Assembly (NCBI GenBank): GCA_035048495.1
Contig: CM068544.1
Span: 9,852,138 to 9,916,137 of the forward strand
Length of the DNA stretch: 64,000 nt
Origin: Euptelea pleiosperma
Taxonomy: Eukaryota; Streptophyta; Magnoliopsida; Ranunculales; Eupteleaceae
Direction of reading: 5' to 3'
Part shown: positions 46,801 through 60,400 of the stretch, in pieces
How positions within the stretch are numbered: the first letter of the stretch is position 1
How the letters are laid out: every line of letters begins with the position of its first letter
Program-made: the position numbers and the translations under genes
Notes under the pieces: model-generated
The model's input: only the letters and a program-made list of their open reading frames with translations
What the model was told of the DNA's origin: nothing
Database searches by the model: none

Positions 46801-49800
46801 TCCTCTGACAGCTCTTGCATGGATTCACTATGTCCATGTGAATAGCTTTCTTGCAAGAAACTAATATCGACCCAGCAACAGCTAAAACCCATTTTCAGCT
46901 AACATCCCCCCAATATAACCAAATCACAAACTACTTTTAGTACCCCAAAAACTGAAATAAATCAATAACCAATACAATTTTGTTCCCCAAGGTATATCAG
47001 ATCCCACTAAATCAAACCAATACCAACTAAAATTTCTAAAAACAACCAAAAACAAAGTCTGCAACACTGCCAGAAGTATGACTTGTGGCACACTCTTTCA
47101 GGCCCACTGACCCTATGAATGTTTCTCCCATCCCTTGGTGGACCTAAAGACAAAAAATCAGCTTGATTGGTGATATCTAGCTGCTGGATTTGAGCATTTT
47201 TCATCACGGGCTTAGAACTCATCCATAGGCTTGTTCAAGAAGGGCATGATGAAAAAAAGTTCAAATCATGCCTAGAGATCACCAATCAGGCTGATTCTTG
47301 GTGTGTAGGTCAAATCATGCACACTGCACAAAGTACTCTCAGTTCTCCTAATGCACACCCATAAGTCATGCACACTGCACAAAATATATTTTGTTTCTTG
47401 TCTTTTGGTGGGGCTGCATCTGTGCAACTCCACCAAGGGTTGCTTGCTAGCATTCCTCGGATTTGTATCATCTGTATCAGAAATTTTGCATGCATCACCA
47501 TATCTACCTATAAAGCAAAAGAGTTTAAACTGTAGAGAGGTTTATAAATTGATACAAATAAATAATATGAAAGATAGGAGAAGGAAAAAGGGGTGGTTTT
47601 CAGATTCAATATAAGATGGGGTAGGACTAGAACCCATTAACCCATTAACACATCTCTATCTCCCATCGAATGTGTCGAAGTGCTATAGATTGGCGTATTT
47701 CCAAGTCATCAATTCACTACCAACATGCCTCCAAATGCAGGGAAAGTGTCCTCTCATGTAGGAAAGCAAGTCCTCCCAAGTGATACAGTGAGACATAAAT
47801 TTCAAACTGATCCATGATTGTGATGAATGTGATGCATCTTGCCCAAACCAAGTCTAAGTAATACCAGTGACAAGGAAACTCAAATTTCAAAGAAACCCAA
47901 AAGAGGAAGAATTGAAGTTGAGAATGTTAGCTTAGTAGCCATACCTGTGGGTTGTGGCCTATGGTTGTGGAGCTCTTCCATAGACAATGTTGATACACAA
48001 ATGTCTATAGACAATGTAGATGCACAAATGTTCAATACAGACTTGTATAGGTTTCAATATACAATGTTTCTTGGTGTAGGCCTATCTTGGTATGTAGCTT
48101 CACCTAGGATACTGTTATTACCGACTGTAAAACAAGAATTTAAGGAACAATCTGTAATGCAATCAGAAAGATGTAGACAGACCCGTCTAGTTCTCTTGTC
48201 AATGGGAATCAAAACATTTACGGTGTGTGAGACCAAAAGAGTGTGCTACATGGCATTTTTAGAGGCAAATATCCACATATGGAGCAGTTTGAAGTATCTG
48301 AAATTCAAGGATACGTAGATCTGAATCAATTGAAGAAAGCAATGCTTCTGTAAGCTACTGCAAGAGGTACAAAAATATGGCCTAAGACATCAATCAATCG
48401 ATCACCCTGAGAAGTTCAGATGAACGGAACCCCCCAAACCACATGAAACACCTCTCAGCAAGTGTCTTCCACATGTCCGAAAGATACATGATGCTGTTGA
48501 ATGATACAACAGTGAACATTGTTTTAAGAAGCAAACATGAAGCAAAATGGCCCGATCAGCAAAAGATTTAGTGTATGCCTCAGGACATGAGAAACAGAGG
48601 AAGGAGGGAGGAAAGAACATTGGAGTGAATGATGGAATGCATCACTCATCATTCACTGCAACAGTTGGCATGATAACTATTAACCTCACGGTCTTGGAAC
48701 ACACCACATCCTGTGGATCCTAATTTTTTCACAAGATCCATCAATCGATGATCTCCATTCCTTGTCCCAACTAATGGATCAAACATCCATACAGTCAGAG
48801 TCCTGTTCATTTGGTTAACAGATTAGCTTGTGAAGGGGAAGCAATCCCTATATGGGCCTACAAACCAAAAATCAGCTTGATTACAGATTTCTAAGGCTTC
48901 GACTCAAGAGATCGCAACCCAATGAACAGGAACCCCAGAAATCTGCGGTCCGTGTGTGCACCGGGGATCCTTTGATATACATTGTTAAGCCTCCCTCTAA
49001 TAGCTTACGCCTTTAGAGGAAAGTGGCCAGTCAACAGAAAACATGCATTATTTCGAGGTTAATTTCACAAAATATTTCGATATATTATTGCTGCAGTAAA
49101 GTTCGATGTCTACTCCTTGTACAGAGTGTATGATGTCGAACGTATCGGAATGCAAAAAAACTCACAATATGTTGTCAGGGTAGTATTGTAATACCTTGTT
49201 TAGCTGTAAGGGCATACTTGTCCATGTAAAATGTTTTTGGTATAAATAAGAATGGAGTCATGACATACACATGCTCTCCCTTTCTACTTTCTCTCTCTCT
49301 CTCTCTTGTTGTTGTTTGAGGTTATCACCAATATGCTAAAGATTGAGAGAGAGAGAGATAATGGAGGTTAGGGAGAGAAGAGAGATTAGGGTTTGAGAGA
49401 GAATGGGGAGATTGAAGTGAATATTCAATCTCCCATAAGTAATATTTATAAGTAGGGGAAACCTCTTCTACAAGTAAAGGAAAAATCGTGTGGGTCAAGT
49501 GGGAGCCCACCACTTAACCCACTAACATGAAATAAAGAGATTGTGGGTTAAGTGGATGGGCCCATCACTTAACCCATAAGCAATAGAAAATAAACCCCAC
49601 GTGGGGTAGTGGAATGCAGCCCACTAAGAACACCCCCATGTGGGTGTACATAGAATCCAACACTCCCCCTCAAGCTGGTGCGAAGATATCCATCATGCCC
49701 AGCTTGGCTATCAATGTATTCAGGATTGACTTGTTGACTCCCTTAGTAAGTATATTGGCAACCTGCTCTTGAGTCTTTACATAGGGTGTACAAATCAATC

Positions 49801-52800
49801 CCTGCTGAAGCTTCTCCTTGATGAAGTGCCTATCAACCTCGATGTATTTAGTCCTGTCATGCTGAACTGGGTTGTGAACAATGCTAACGGCCGCTTTGTT
49901 GTTGCAATAGAGGCTCATTGGGTCTGTCACCTGGACTCCCAGTTCTGCTAACATGATCTTCAACCACAAGAGCTCACACACTCCATGTGCCATGGAGCGG
50001 AACTCTGCCTCTGCACTAGATCGGGCGACAGCTGGTTGTTTCTTGCTCCTCTAAGACACCAAGTTGCCTCCATCAAAGGTACAATAACCTGACGTAGACC
50101 GTCTATCGGTCACTGCACCTGCCCAATCTGCATCATTATATGCTTCCACCCTGAGGTGGCCATGAACTTCAAACAATATGCCTCGACCTGGTGTCCCGAA
50201 AGACTCTGTGTGCAGCCTCAAGATGTGGTGACCGAGGTGAATGCATGAATCGGCTAATGACGCTTACTGCATAAGCAATGTCAGGCCGTGTATGGGCAAG
50301 ATATATCAATCTGCCAACCAATCGCTGAAATAAGGCAGGATCACCTAGAAGTGTACCTTCCTCGGAATTCAGCTGATGGTTCTGATCAATAGGAGTATCT
50401 GCTGGTCGCGAACCCAAATACCCAGTCTCGCTCAGTAAGTCTAGGACATACTTTCTCTGTGAAATGAAGATGCCCCTCGATGACCTGGCAACCTCAATCC
50501 CTAGAAAGTATCTCAATGGTCCTAGATCTTTCGTCTCAAACTCAGACGACAAGAAGGCCTTGAGCCTTGTGATCTCTGTCGGGTCACTCCCCGTAATGAG
50601 TATGTCATCCACATATACGATCAATGCAGTGATACTGGTCTATAGATGCTTTACAAACAAAGCGTGATCTGCCTGACTCTGTGTGTAGCCTACATTTCTC
50701 ACTGCACTGCTGAACCGTTCAAACCAAGCTCGAGGAGATTGCTTCATCCCATATAAAGCTTTCTTCAGTCTGCACACCATGTTTTCACTTCCAGCAAACT
50801 TCAACTCTGGTGACACTTTCATGTAAACTTCCTCTGGAGTAGGAGTCTCTGAGGACTCATGAACTAAAGCAAGGGTAGAAATAATACTTGGATTTGGATC
50901 CGAGGGTAGACTGGCAGACACAGAATCAATGACTTGTCCTTTCTTCCTGGATCTGGCATAAACTCGCATATCCGCCGCTGTAGTAGTAGAAGTGTCATTG
51001 TCAATAGTAGACATAGATTCGACCATAGGCACAGGAGTGGAGATGGGTACAAGAACCGGCATGGGGACAGGGCTCTCGTCCACAATATCACACTCCCCCT
51101 GAAGAAAGACCTTACTGCCAAAGAAAGGAACGTGCTCAGCAAATGTGATGTCCAGAGATGTGAAATGTCGACGCGAACCCGGATGATAGCATTTGTATCC
51201 CTTCTGAGTGGAAGGGTATCCTAGGAAAATACATCTCAAGGCCCGTGCATCAAGTTTGTCACGAGAGTGACGATGAACATGCATATAGCATACACACCCA
51301 AAGACTTTGGGAGGAACAATGAAGGCTGGACTATCGGGACGCAAGACAGACAAATGGGTCTAAAAGTCAAGAATACGAGATGGCATGCGATTGATGAGAT
51401 ACGCAGCTAGAAGGATGGATTTAGACCAAAAAGATTTTGGAACCTGCATCCCAAGACGAAGGGTATACTCAACCTCAAGAAGGTGACAGTTTTTTCTTTC
51501 AGCTTTCTCATTTTGTTGGGGAGTCGACGGACAAGAAGTTTGATATATAATGCCATGAGAGGCAAAGTAATCTCTAAAGCTCCCGTCTAGGTACTCACCC
51601 CCATTATCAGATCGGAGAATTTTGAGTAGGGTACTAAACTAAGTGGTGACCATCTTGTGAAAGGTCTGAAAAATGGAAGAAACCTAATCTTTCGACTTCA
51701 TAAGATATACCCAGGTAGAGCCACTGAAATCATCAACAAATATAACAAAATATCGAAATCCAAATTAAGACATCACTGGGGCAGGACCCCACACATTAGA
51801 ATGCACAGTATTGAAAGGAATAGTACTTTTATTTTCACTAAGAGGAAAAACAGTGCGACAACGCTTTGCGAGTTCACAAGTTTCACAGTGGAACGGAACA
51901 TCGCAAAGAGAAAAAGCAGGAAAGACACGCTTTAAAACTGACACGGGTACATGACCAAGCCGGTTATGCTAAAGCAATAATTGGTCTTTATTGACTCGAC
52001 TACTACTACTGATGCTGGATTGATGTGCTGAAGAGGAAACTGAGCGATCCAAGAGGTACAAGCTACCTTCCTCACGTCCACTGCCAATCGTCCGCCTCGA
52101 CTCCAGATCCTAAAACACACAGTGAGAAGGAAAAAATGTTACACTGCAGTTAAGATTCTTGGTAAGGCTACTGACAGATAAAAGATTAGCTGTAAACTGA
52201 GGAACATGCAGTACCGAAGACAAGGTTAGTGCTGAAGAGGCATGAACATTGCCCTTCCCGGAAACAGAGGAAAGGGTGCCATCAGCTATCCTAACCTTGT
52301 CAAGACCAAAACAAATAGAATAACTGGAGAAAACTGAAGACATACCAGTCATATGATCTGAGGCCCCTGAATCGATGATCTAGGAGGGACTAGAAGGAAC
52401 AGTGGATACAGAGAAAGCAGATCCAGTACCTGTCTGGGCATAGGTGGAGGTAAAAGTGGAGGCTTGCCCATTGAGCTGGGCCATCATACGACAAAGTCGC
52501 TCAAGATCACTGGGAGAAAAAGAGTTCATATCCCCAGTAGTAGGAGGTGACGAGAGTGCAGTGTCCTGTGCCATAGAAAGTGCTGCAGGAGGCTCTTGTC
52601 TCGCTGAAGATCGCTGACATGGATTTGGGCCTAGACCCGGTGGGCGTCCATGTAGCTCCCAACAATTGTCCTTCACATGGCCTAGACGGCTGCAGTGATC
52701 ACACTTGGGACGTCGTCTGTCATCACCGGTCTTCTTCTGGAAGGATTTCTGACCCTTCTGAGACGCAGAGGCAAGGGCAGATCGATCATGAGTATCACTA

Positions 52801-54425
52801 CCACTGCGTAGCTGCATGGTAGTGCGGCGACTATCCTCCCCCTGAATGTAGGCATAGACCTGTGCCAATGAAGTAGGGGGAGGAGATCTGCCAAGTATCT
52901 GAACACAGGCAGCCTCGAAGCTAGGATGAAAGCCAGAAAGGAACTGGAATATTCGGGACTGCTCAACTATAGCACGGAAAGACTTCACATCCGCAGCACA
53001 AACCGGGGTGTAGTCCTGATTATGATCTATTTCTTCCCATTTGTTTCGGAGAGAAGCATAATAGGTACCAAGCTTGAGCTCCCCCTGTCGGAGACAAGCA
53101 ATCTCTTGCTCTAACTCATAGAGCTTCGCAAAGTTGCCAACCTGGGAATATGTTTCGGTAACAGAATCCCAGATTTCCCTCGCTGTAGGAAGGAACATGA
53201 ACCCCCTGTTGATCTGGGGTTGCATTGAATGGAGAAGCCAAGACATCACCGTAAGGTTCTCTATAACCCATTTCCGGTGGGATTTGTCTGTGGCGGCAGG
53301 CTTGACTGTCTTTCATGTGAGGTACTCACTGTATCCACGTCCCCCGATGTACATGAGTGCCAATGTCTTCCACTCAAGATAGTTGGTCCCATCAAACTTG
53401 ACCGTAGTGATGCATAATTGGGGGTTGTGGTCTCCATGAGAACCATGAAACGGAGTGCTATCCTCAACTGATGAAACCTCTGATGAACGCATCACAGCGG
53501 AAGGCCTGGAAATAACCAACTGACGAACAGAAGGTCAGCAGAACCTAAACCAATGTTCGGAGGGTTCCTAGGAGCACTTTGGGAGGTGCGGCTATGGTAG
53601 AAGTGCCCTGGGAACCTTGGTTTCCACAAAAGTATAAAACCCCAAAAAGGCAAAACCGGATCCGGGCCAAAAACCCCGGGCGATGCTTCAAATCGGAAAT
53701 CCGAAATTCAGAAAAATCCCAAACCAAGCTCTGTAGATCCCAGATAGTCCACAGGGAGGTGCAGTTAGGGTGGAAAGCCCAAACAACGCGTGAATCTCGA
53801 GGTAGAAAAAAACTCAAAAACTGAGCACGGGATCCGATTTTTTGAACGGGAGATCCGACGATCAGAAAATTCTCAAACGAGACTATAGATTTCAGATAAT
53901 CCACAGGGAGGTGCGGCTAGGGTACAGAGCCCAAGCAGTGCACAAATATCAAGAAAAACAAACCCGAAATCTGAGCCGGGGATCCGATTTTTGGAACTAG
54001 AGATCCGATGACCCAAAAATTCTGAAATAAGTTTATGTTGAACCTTACTAGCCCTATGAGAGGGGCGGTTTGGGTAGAGAGCCCAAAAATGACACGGATC
54101 TCGAGGAAAATTAAAACCCAAAAAACCTCGATATACGTGTTCTCCGAAAAAACTGATAAAAAATCCTGAAGAACGGGTATAAAGTGGATCTCTGACGACT
54201 GATAGCAGGCAATACACCAGGAATAATAGATCTCTGGTTCCTTTGCTTTAGAAAAGATCCAAGAACTTCGCAGGAGGACCCTCTGCGATTTGCTCAAAAC
54301 TTGCCCAGACTTCGGATACCCACATATAAGATCTTCGTGGAAATTCTAGGGGATAATGATTTTTGGCCCTAGAGTAACCATGCTCTGATACCATGTTGTT
54401 TGAGGTTGTCACCAATATGCTAAAG

Positions 54426-54459
<34 letters not shown>

Positions 54460-57400
54460 TGGAGGTTAGGGAGAGGAGAGATTAGGGTTTAAGAGAGAAT
54501 GGGGAGATTGAAGTGAATATTCAATCTCCCATAAGTAATATTTTTAAGTAGGGGAAGCCCCTTCTACAAGGAGAAATCGTGTGGGTCAAGTGGGAGCCCA
54601 CCACTTAACCCACTAACATGAAATAAAGAGATTGTGGATTAAGTGGATGGACCCATCACTTAACCCATAAGTAATAGAGAATAAACCCCATGTGGGGTAG
54701 TGGAACGCAGCCCACTAAGAACACCCCCACGTGGTTGTACATAGAATCCAACATCTCTTTCAAACCCTAGACCCAAACCCTTAGTTTCTACTAAAAAAAA
54801 CATTATTTTTTTCAAACCTTTCCTTCTCCATTAACTGTACTACAGAAAACGACAACTCCACTATGATTCATGACGTGAAAAACTATTTCAATCAACCGGC
54901 GCAACGAATCGAAGTCGACTTTGTGCTTTTTCATATTTTCAAGGAAAGTTCAAAATTTCTTCAAATAAACCTATATCGAATGCTGTTTTTTGCTAGAAAT
55001 AGATAGTAAAGGTGTAAATGCATCTGATCTGTGATGCTTGCCTACGAGTTATTTGGGTCTACCTTTAGGGGCAGCCTATAGGTCCAAAGCATTGTGGGAG
55101 CCAGTCATAGAGAGAGTCAAGGCCAGGCTATCGTCTTGGAAAGCTAAATACCTCTTGAAAGGAAGAAAGGTGGTACTCATCAAAAGTACGCTCTCAAGTC
55201 TTCCGATCTACTACATGTCTCTGTTTACAGCCCCCAAAGGTGTGGTCCAAGAGCTAGAAAAGATCATGAGAAACTTCCTATGGCACGATAGGGTGGACAA
55301 GAAGAAGATCCATTTGGTGAGATGGGACTCAGTGTGCAAGGATAAGAAAAGAGGAGGGTTGGGAATCAGGAGAATCAAAGAGATGAACAAGGCGCTGCTG
55401 AGAAAATGGCTCTGGAGATTCGGAGAGGAGCTATCTAGCTCCTGGAGGGAGTCCGTTGCGGCTAAGCATGGGGAGGCACACTTCGGTTGGGTTAGCAGTG
55501 AGACGATACAACCTTATGGTTGTGGAGTCTGGAGAGGTATACAGAATGTCTTTGGGGAGTTTGCTAATGGGATTCGGTATGAAGTAGGGGCAGGAAATAG
55601 GATCAAGTTCTGGGAAGACACGTGGTGTGGTGAAGAACCTTTGAAAGACGCTTTTCCTATGCTCTACTCTCTCTCAGATAGGAAAAATTGGGCTATCATG
55701 GAGTGTGCTCAGAGAAACGGGGAGGAGATGGCGTGGAACTTAGGGCTCAGAAGAAATCTTAATGACTGGGAGATAGAACCCCTGTCTAGATTGCTTGCCC
55801 TCATACAGGAGGTGATGTTGTCCCCAGTAGGACATCACAAGAGGATTTGGAAGAAGGCGAAGAATGAGAAGTTTTCAGTGAGATCATTCTATGAGGTGCT
55901 CCAAGGTGGGAATAGCCCTCAGCTTCCGTTATCCTTGGTGTGGAAGTCTAAGATCCCGACAAAAGTGGCGTTCTTTGTGTGGGCAGCCGCCTTGGATAGG
56001 ATTACGACTATCAACCATCTGAAGGCCAGAGGCTTCGTCTTGGTAGACTACTGCTATATGTGCAAGCAGAGTGGAGAAGATGTGAACCACCTCCTCTTGC
56101 ACTGCCAGGTAGCAAGTGAGATTTGGTATGCCTTAGTTTGGGATGTGTTGGGTGATATCGGGCTCTGTGATTGATCTCCTTGGTAGTTGGTGGACGACAG
56201 CATTTACCCAAAGAGGAAGGATCTTGTGGAAACTGCTCCCGATGGCTATCTTCTGGGGGATATGGAAAGAGAGGAATCAACGAGTTTTTGAAGGGAAGAG
56301 CGAGGAATTGGGGGCTATCATCATCAACATTAAAGGGCTTTTGTTTCTATGGTCCAAATTGTATACAGTGTAGAGGGCTTTTTTTTGAAGATTTTGTGTT
56401 CCGTTGAGACATTATATGCCTTAGCGATGATTGTTAGCTAAGGGCTTGGGGTCTCTTTGTTGTTTGGGGTGCGGGGGGAGGTCAGCTCGTCCTCTCCTGC
56501 TGCCCCTTGGTTTGCGTTTCTGCTTTCAATAAAATTTTATACTTCTCAAAAAAAAAAAATTGAAATTATAGAAAACCCAATTTTCTTGGTTTTCACCATA
56601 AACAACCATGGTTGTGCATGAATGAATTATATCTTGTATAACTTAGCTTGACCTAAAACTTGGTCGATCTAAAAATTATTTTATACTTTTTTGAAAACGT
56701 TTTTCATAATTAAAAATATTTCAAGAATAATAATTTAATTAAAGTAAAAAAATTTTAAAAATATTTGAAACATCAGGGAAACCTTGATAATGTATCGAAA
56801 CGATACATAGGGCAATGTCTCATCTTGTGCCAAAAGCCTAATTTAAGTACTCAAACTAATTTAAAAGCCTATTTTTATGGTATATGTGTTTCTCGTTGGT
56901 ATACTCCTTAGCTCGCGTTTACGAATTCAATCATGGATTGGCCACCAGTGACATATAATGCTAAAAAATAATCTATAGCTTATTTAAGCATTAAAAATGC
57001 TTGGGAGTTTTTTACATACCACCCCCCCCCCCTCCCCCCTACACACACACCCCCAAAACACACACACACACACATTTTTTGAAAAAGTTGACTTACCGTC
57101 TAAGACTGTCATTGACTCATATTGACTAAGAGGGACTTCTCCAAATGGGCTAGGATGAATGAGATCAGTTGGCATAAAAAATCCAAGGTTAGATGGTTGA
57201 AAGAAGAAGACAACAATACCAAATTCTTCCATTAGGTAGCCAATGCCAGAAGAAGTAACAACATAGCTAGGCTTCAGTTGGAAGGCAAGGTTGTGGAAGG
57301 GGAAGATAAGATTAGGGAGGCTATTGTGGGGTTTTACTCTAATGATCTAATCTGTACACTGTGACTTGTTCTTTTAGACTGTCAGTGGATAGGTTGTTTT

Positions 57401-60400
57401 TAGATTGCATCAGCCAGTCGCAGAGGGTGTGGTTGGAGAGACATATTGAAGAGGAGGAAGTGGTGGGAGCCATTCAGAGTCTTGGAGGAGATATAGCGTT
57501 GGGCCCAAACGATTTTTCGATGCTATTCTTCCAGAGATGTTGGGGCATTATCCAAGAGGATTTCTTACTTATGGGACATTATATGCCTTGGCAGACGTTC
57601 TTTACTCTTTTCTGTATATCCTTCATTGTTCCTCAGCATGTGAGAGGCTTCTTCCACGGGGTAGTGTCTGATTCTTTCTCTGAGAAAGGGCGCCTTTTGT
57701 GGAGATTTCTTCCCTTTGCTATTTTATGGGTGGTTTGGAAGGAAAGGAACCGTAGGATCTTTGAGGGGAAAGCAGAAAGCCTTCAAAAGGGGCTTCTGCA
57801 CGTGAAAGCTTCTCTCTTTCTTGGTCTTCTGTATCTCCTCTTTAGAGGATGCTTTTTTGAGTCCTTTGTATATAGATGGAATGAATTACTTGGGGAACTT
57901 CCTCCCTCGTTGAGGAGGTAGTTCTACCTTTTTTTTTTCCCTTGTTAATGAAATATACACACTTATCAATTTTTTTTAAAAGGACTAAAATGCCCCTTTC
58001 TTTAATCTTGGAACAAAAACATGTGGGTTTGGACTAAAACCCAAACCCCAAATCAAATGGTCATGATGGACGATGGCCATGAGATTCTGGCTAGTTGGCC
58101 GCCCATCACCATCGACCAACTTATTGAAGTGAGTGAAACCGTTCGATCTATTTCCACATGAAAAAACACTAGAAAGCAGGTGGGAGGAAATCATAACAAG
58201 TATGAATCATAAATATCAAGAGACAATTGTGAGCTACATGGCAACAAACCCTTAAGTCTCTTTCCTCCAATATAAGACCCATGAAAACAGAACACGAGAC
58301 TATGATTTTGTGTTGGAAACAAATAATACAACCTGGGTGGGAGGTGAACACGGCAACACTAAAAATTACCAGAGAAAAGGTAGTGATTAAATTAAGGTAG
58401 GTCAATTAGTGGCCTAAGGAGATGGTGAAGGGATGAGTGTGGTCATTCATAGCACAGATTCACAAATTTTGCTGGTAGAATAACGGTTTGTTCGGGATTT
58501 CTTGAGCAACATAGTCGGGGTTCGCTAGGACGTGTCATGAGATTGTTGGGCATCCAAAGATGGGTTGGTACAGACAAATGACCACAAAAACAAAGCAACC
58601 AATCGATAGGATCAATTAGAAGAAAAACCAGTTGGTTATCAGAGTTGAGCAACTGATTAGGAGGAAGACATGAGTAGATCAACGATCAAATGGCAAACAA
58701 AAGAATCATAACCTATACACAGGCATTAATATATCTTATCTTATCAACTATGGTGAACAGGCAATCCACTGTAGAAAACAAATGGGGCATGCCTTGAGAG
58801 GCACACAAGCACAATTTGCTCAACCGTAATCGACAAACCCAAAACTGATAAAAATCTAACAGTGCCAGGAAAGGTTCTGCGATTTGGACATAGGTTGTGC
58901 ACGACCTTGTTGGGAACGATCAGCCATGGCCCTATGATCGGCCGCTGGTTGATCAATGCATGGATACAATATCAACCCATCATAACTCGAAAAGTGTTCC
59001 AATAACTACCCATCAAACGACGGCTGTAATGTTTGACTTGATTCTTACTTTGATTTTTTATTGCTATTCATGTTGTAGTTTGTGACACATCGAGATGTCC
59101 CGTAGGGATACATACTTTGAATACGAGAAGACGAAGTGCAATTATTGTGGGAAGGAGATTTGGAGTCTATGTGTCACGTGTGTGTGTTTGTGTGGAGGGG
59201 GGGTGGTCTCAGTTGAAGCAGAACTTGGCAGGTTGTTTCCGTAATGTGGAGATCTATAGAAATTGTCTAAAGGCAGTTGGAATGCAGATGGCATAAGATA
59301 CGGAGAGGGACAATAGAAATTAGACATGAGTGGGAAAGAACTAAATAGGTAAACAGGAGTTTGGGGAGGTGGCTATGCGACAACTATAAACTGGGATGGG
59401 TTCGATTAACATTCTATATGACAATGATATTCTGACTACCAGGCAAAGATCCCTTGCTGATTAGTGGGATGCAGAACAGAGAGAAAGATTGGATGCTACT
59501 TGACCAGATTTTGGGCATTTGGTTCAAGAGGCAAGTAGTAGTTCTTCAGGTTATGGCATGTCAGGTGCAAGGAAATAAATTTCACGAAATTATCGAAATA
59601 TGTTGCGAAATATTTCCTATTTCTAGTTTACCACAGGCAGGAAAGAATACATACACGAAATGTTTCCATACATGTCAAAATATTTTGCGTAAACATTAAA
59701 TTTCGATCAATTGACAGTGTAAATAGGTATTATTTCAGTCGAAATGTTTCAAAATCTATGAAAACATTTCTATTGAAGGTAGGAAACATCTCATTTGAGC
59801 TCAAAACCACCACAAATCCCTATATCTGATCTATTTAACTCATTTTCATATATTTATTTTATAAAAAAGATCAATCCATTGTAGATTTCTTGGTTCACAA
59901 ATTGATTGTGAGGATGATTCGAATCCCACTTGGAGTTTTTTTAAATTCGAAATGTACATAAGTATAAAATTTCTTGCTACAAATAGATAGTTTAGGTGTA
60001 AATGCGTCAAATCTATGATGCATTTACACTTGATTGTGCACAGATTGAAGATCATTTAGGGTGAAAATTTGAAATTTAGGGAAAACCCCAATTTCATTAG
60101 TTTTTACCCTAAACATCCATGCTTGTACATAAATTGATTATATGTTGCATTACTCAGCCCATCTACAAGTTGGTTAAGTAAATGTAATAAGATAATAGTA
60201 AATAGGTTTTCTAAAATTATACATATTATTAAGACATTAATGTGAGTGAATAAAGATTCATTAATACCTTGCTTTGACTTTTTTTTATAATAAATAATTG
60301 AATAATAGTTATCTAATTAAATTATACCTTGACTGACTATCAGATACTTGCCTCAACATATTAAAGATCGTTATGGTCATTTATTTCCACACTACATATG

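Larger units (their letters stand above)
49307..54753 (-). mobile_element. Ty1/copia element 3, full length, TSD TCTCT, antisense to RMC1
   Basis: LTRs 54394-54753 (5') and 49307-49662 (3'), a primer site at 54383-54393 and a purine tract at about 49663-49672 (minus-strand AGGGGGAG). TCTCT flanks both sides (49302-49306 and 54754-54758). The LTRs differ by about a dozen substitutions plus microsatellite length, so the insertion is moderately old. Internal order on the minus strand: repeat leader, gag, protease, integrase, a deleted RT, RNase H. Multiple stops and the RT deletion make it defective. Confidence 0.95.
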
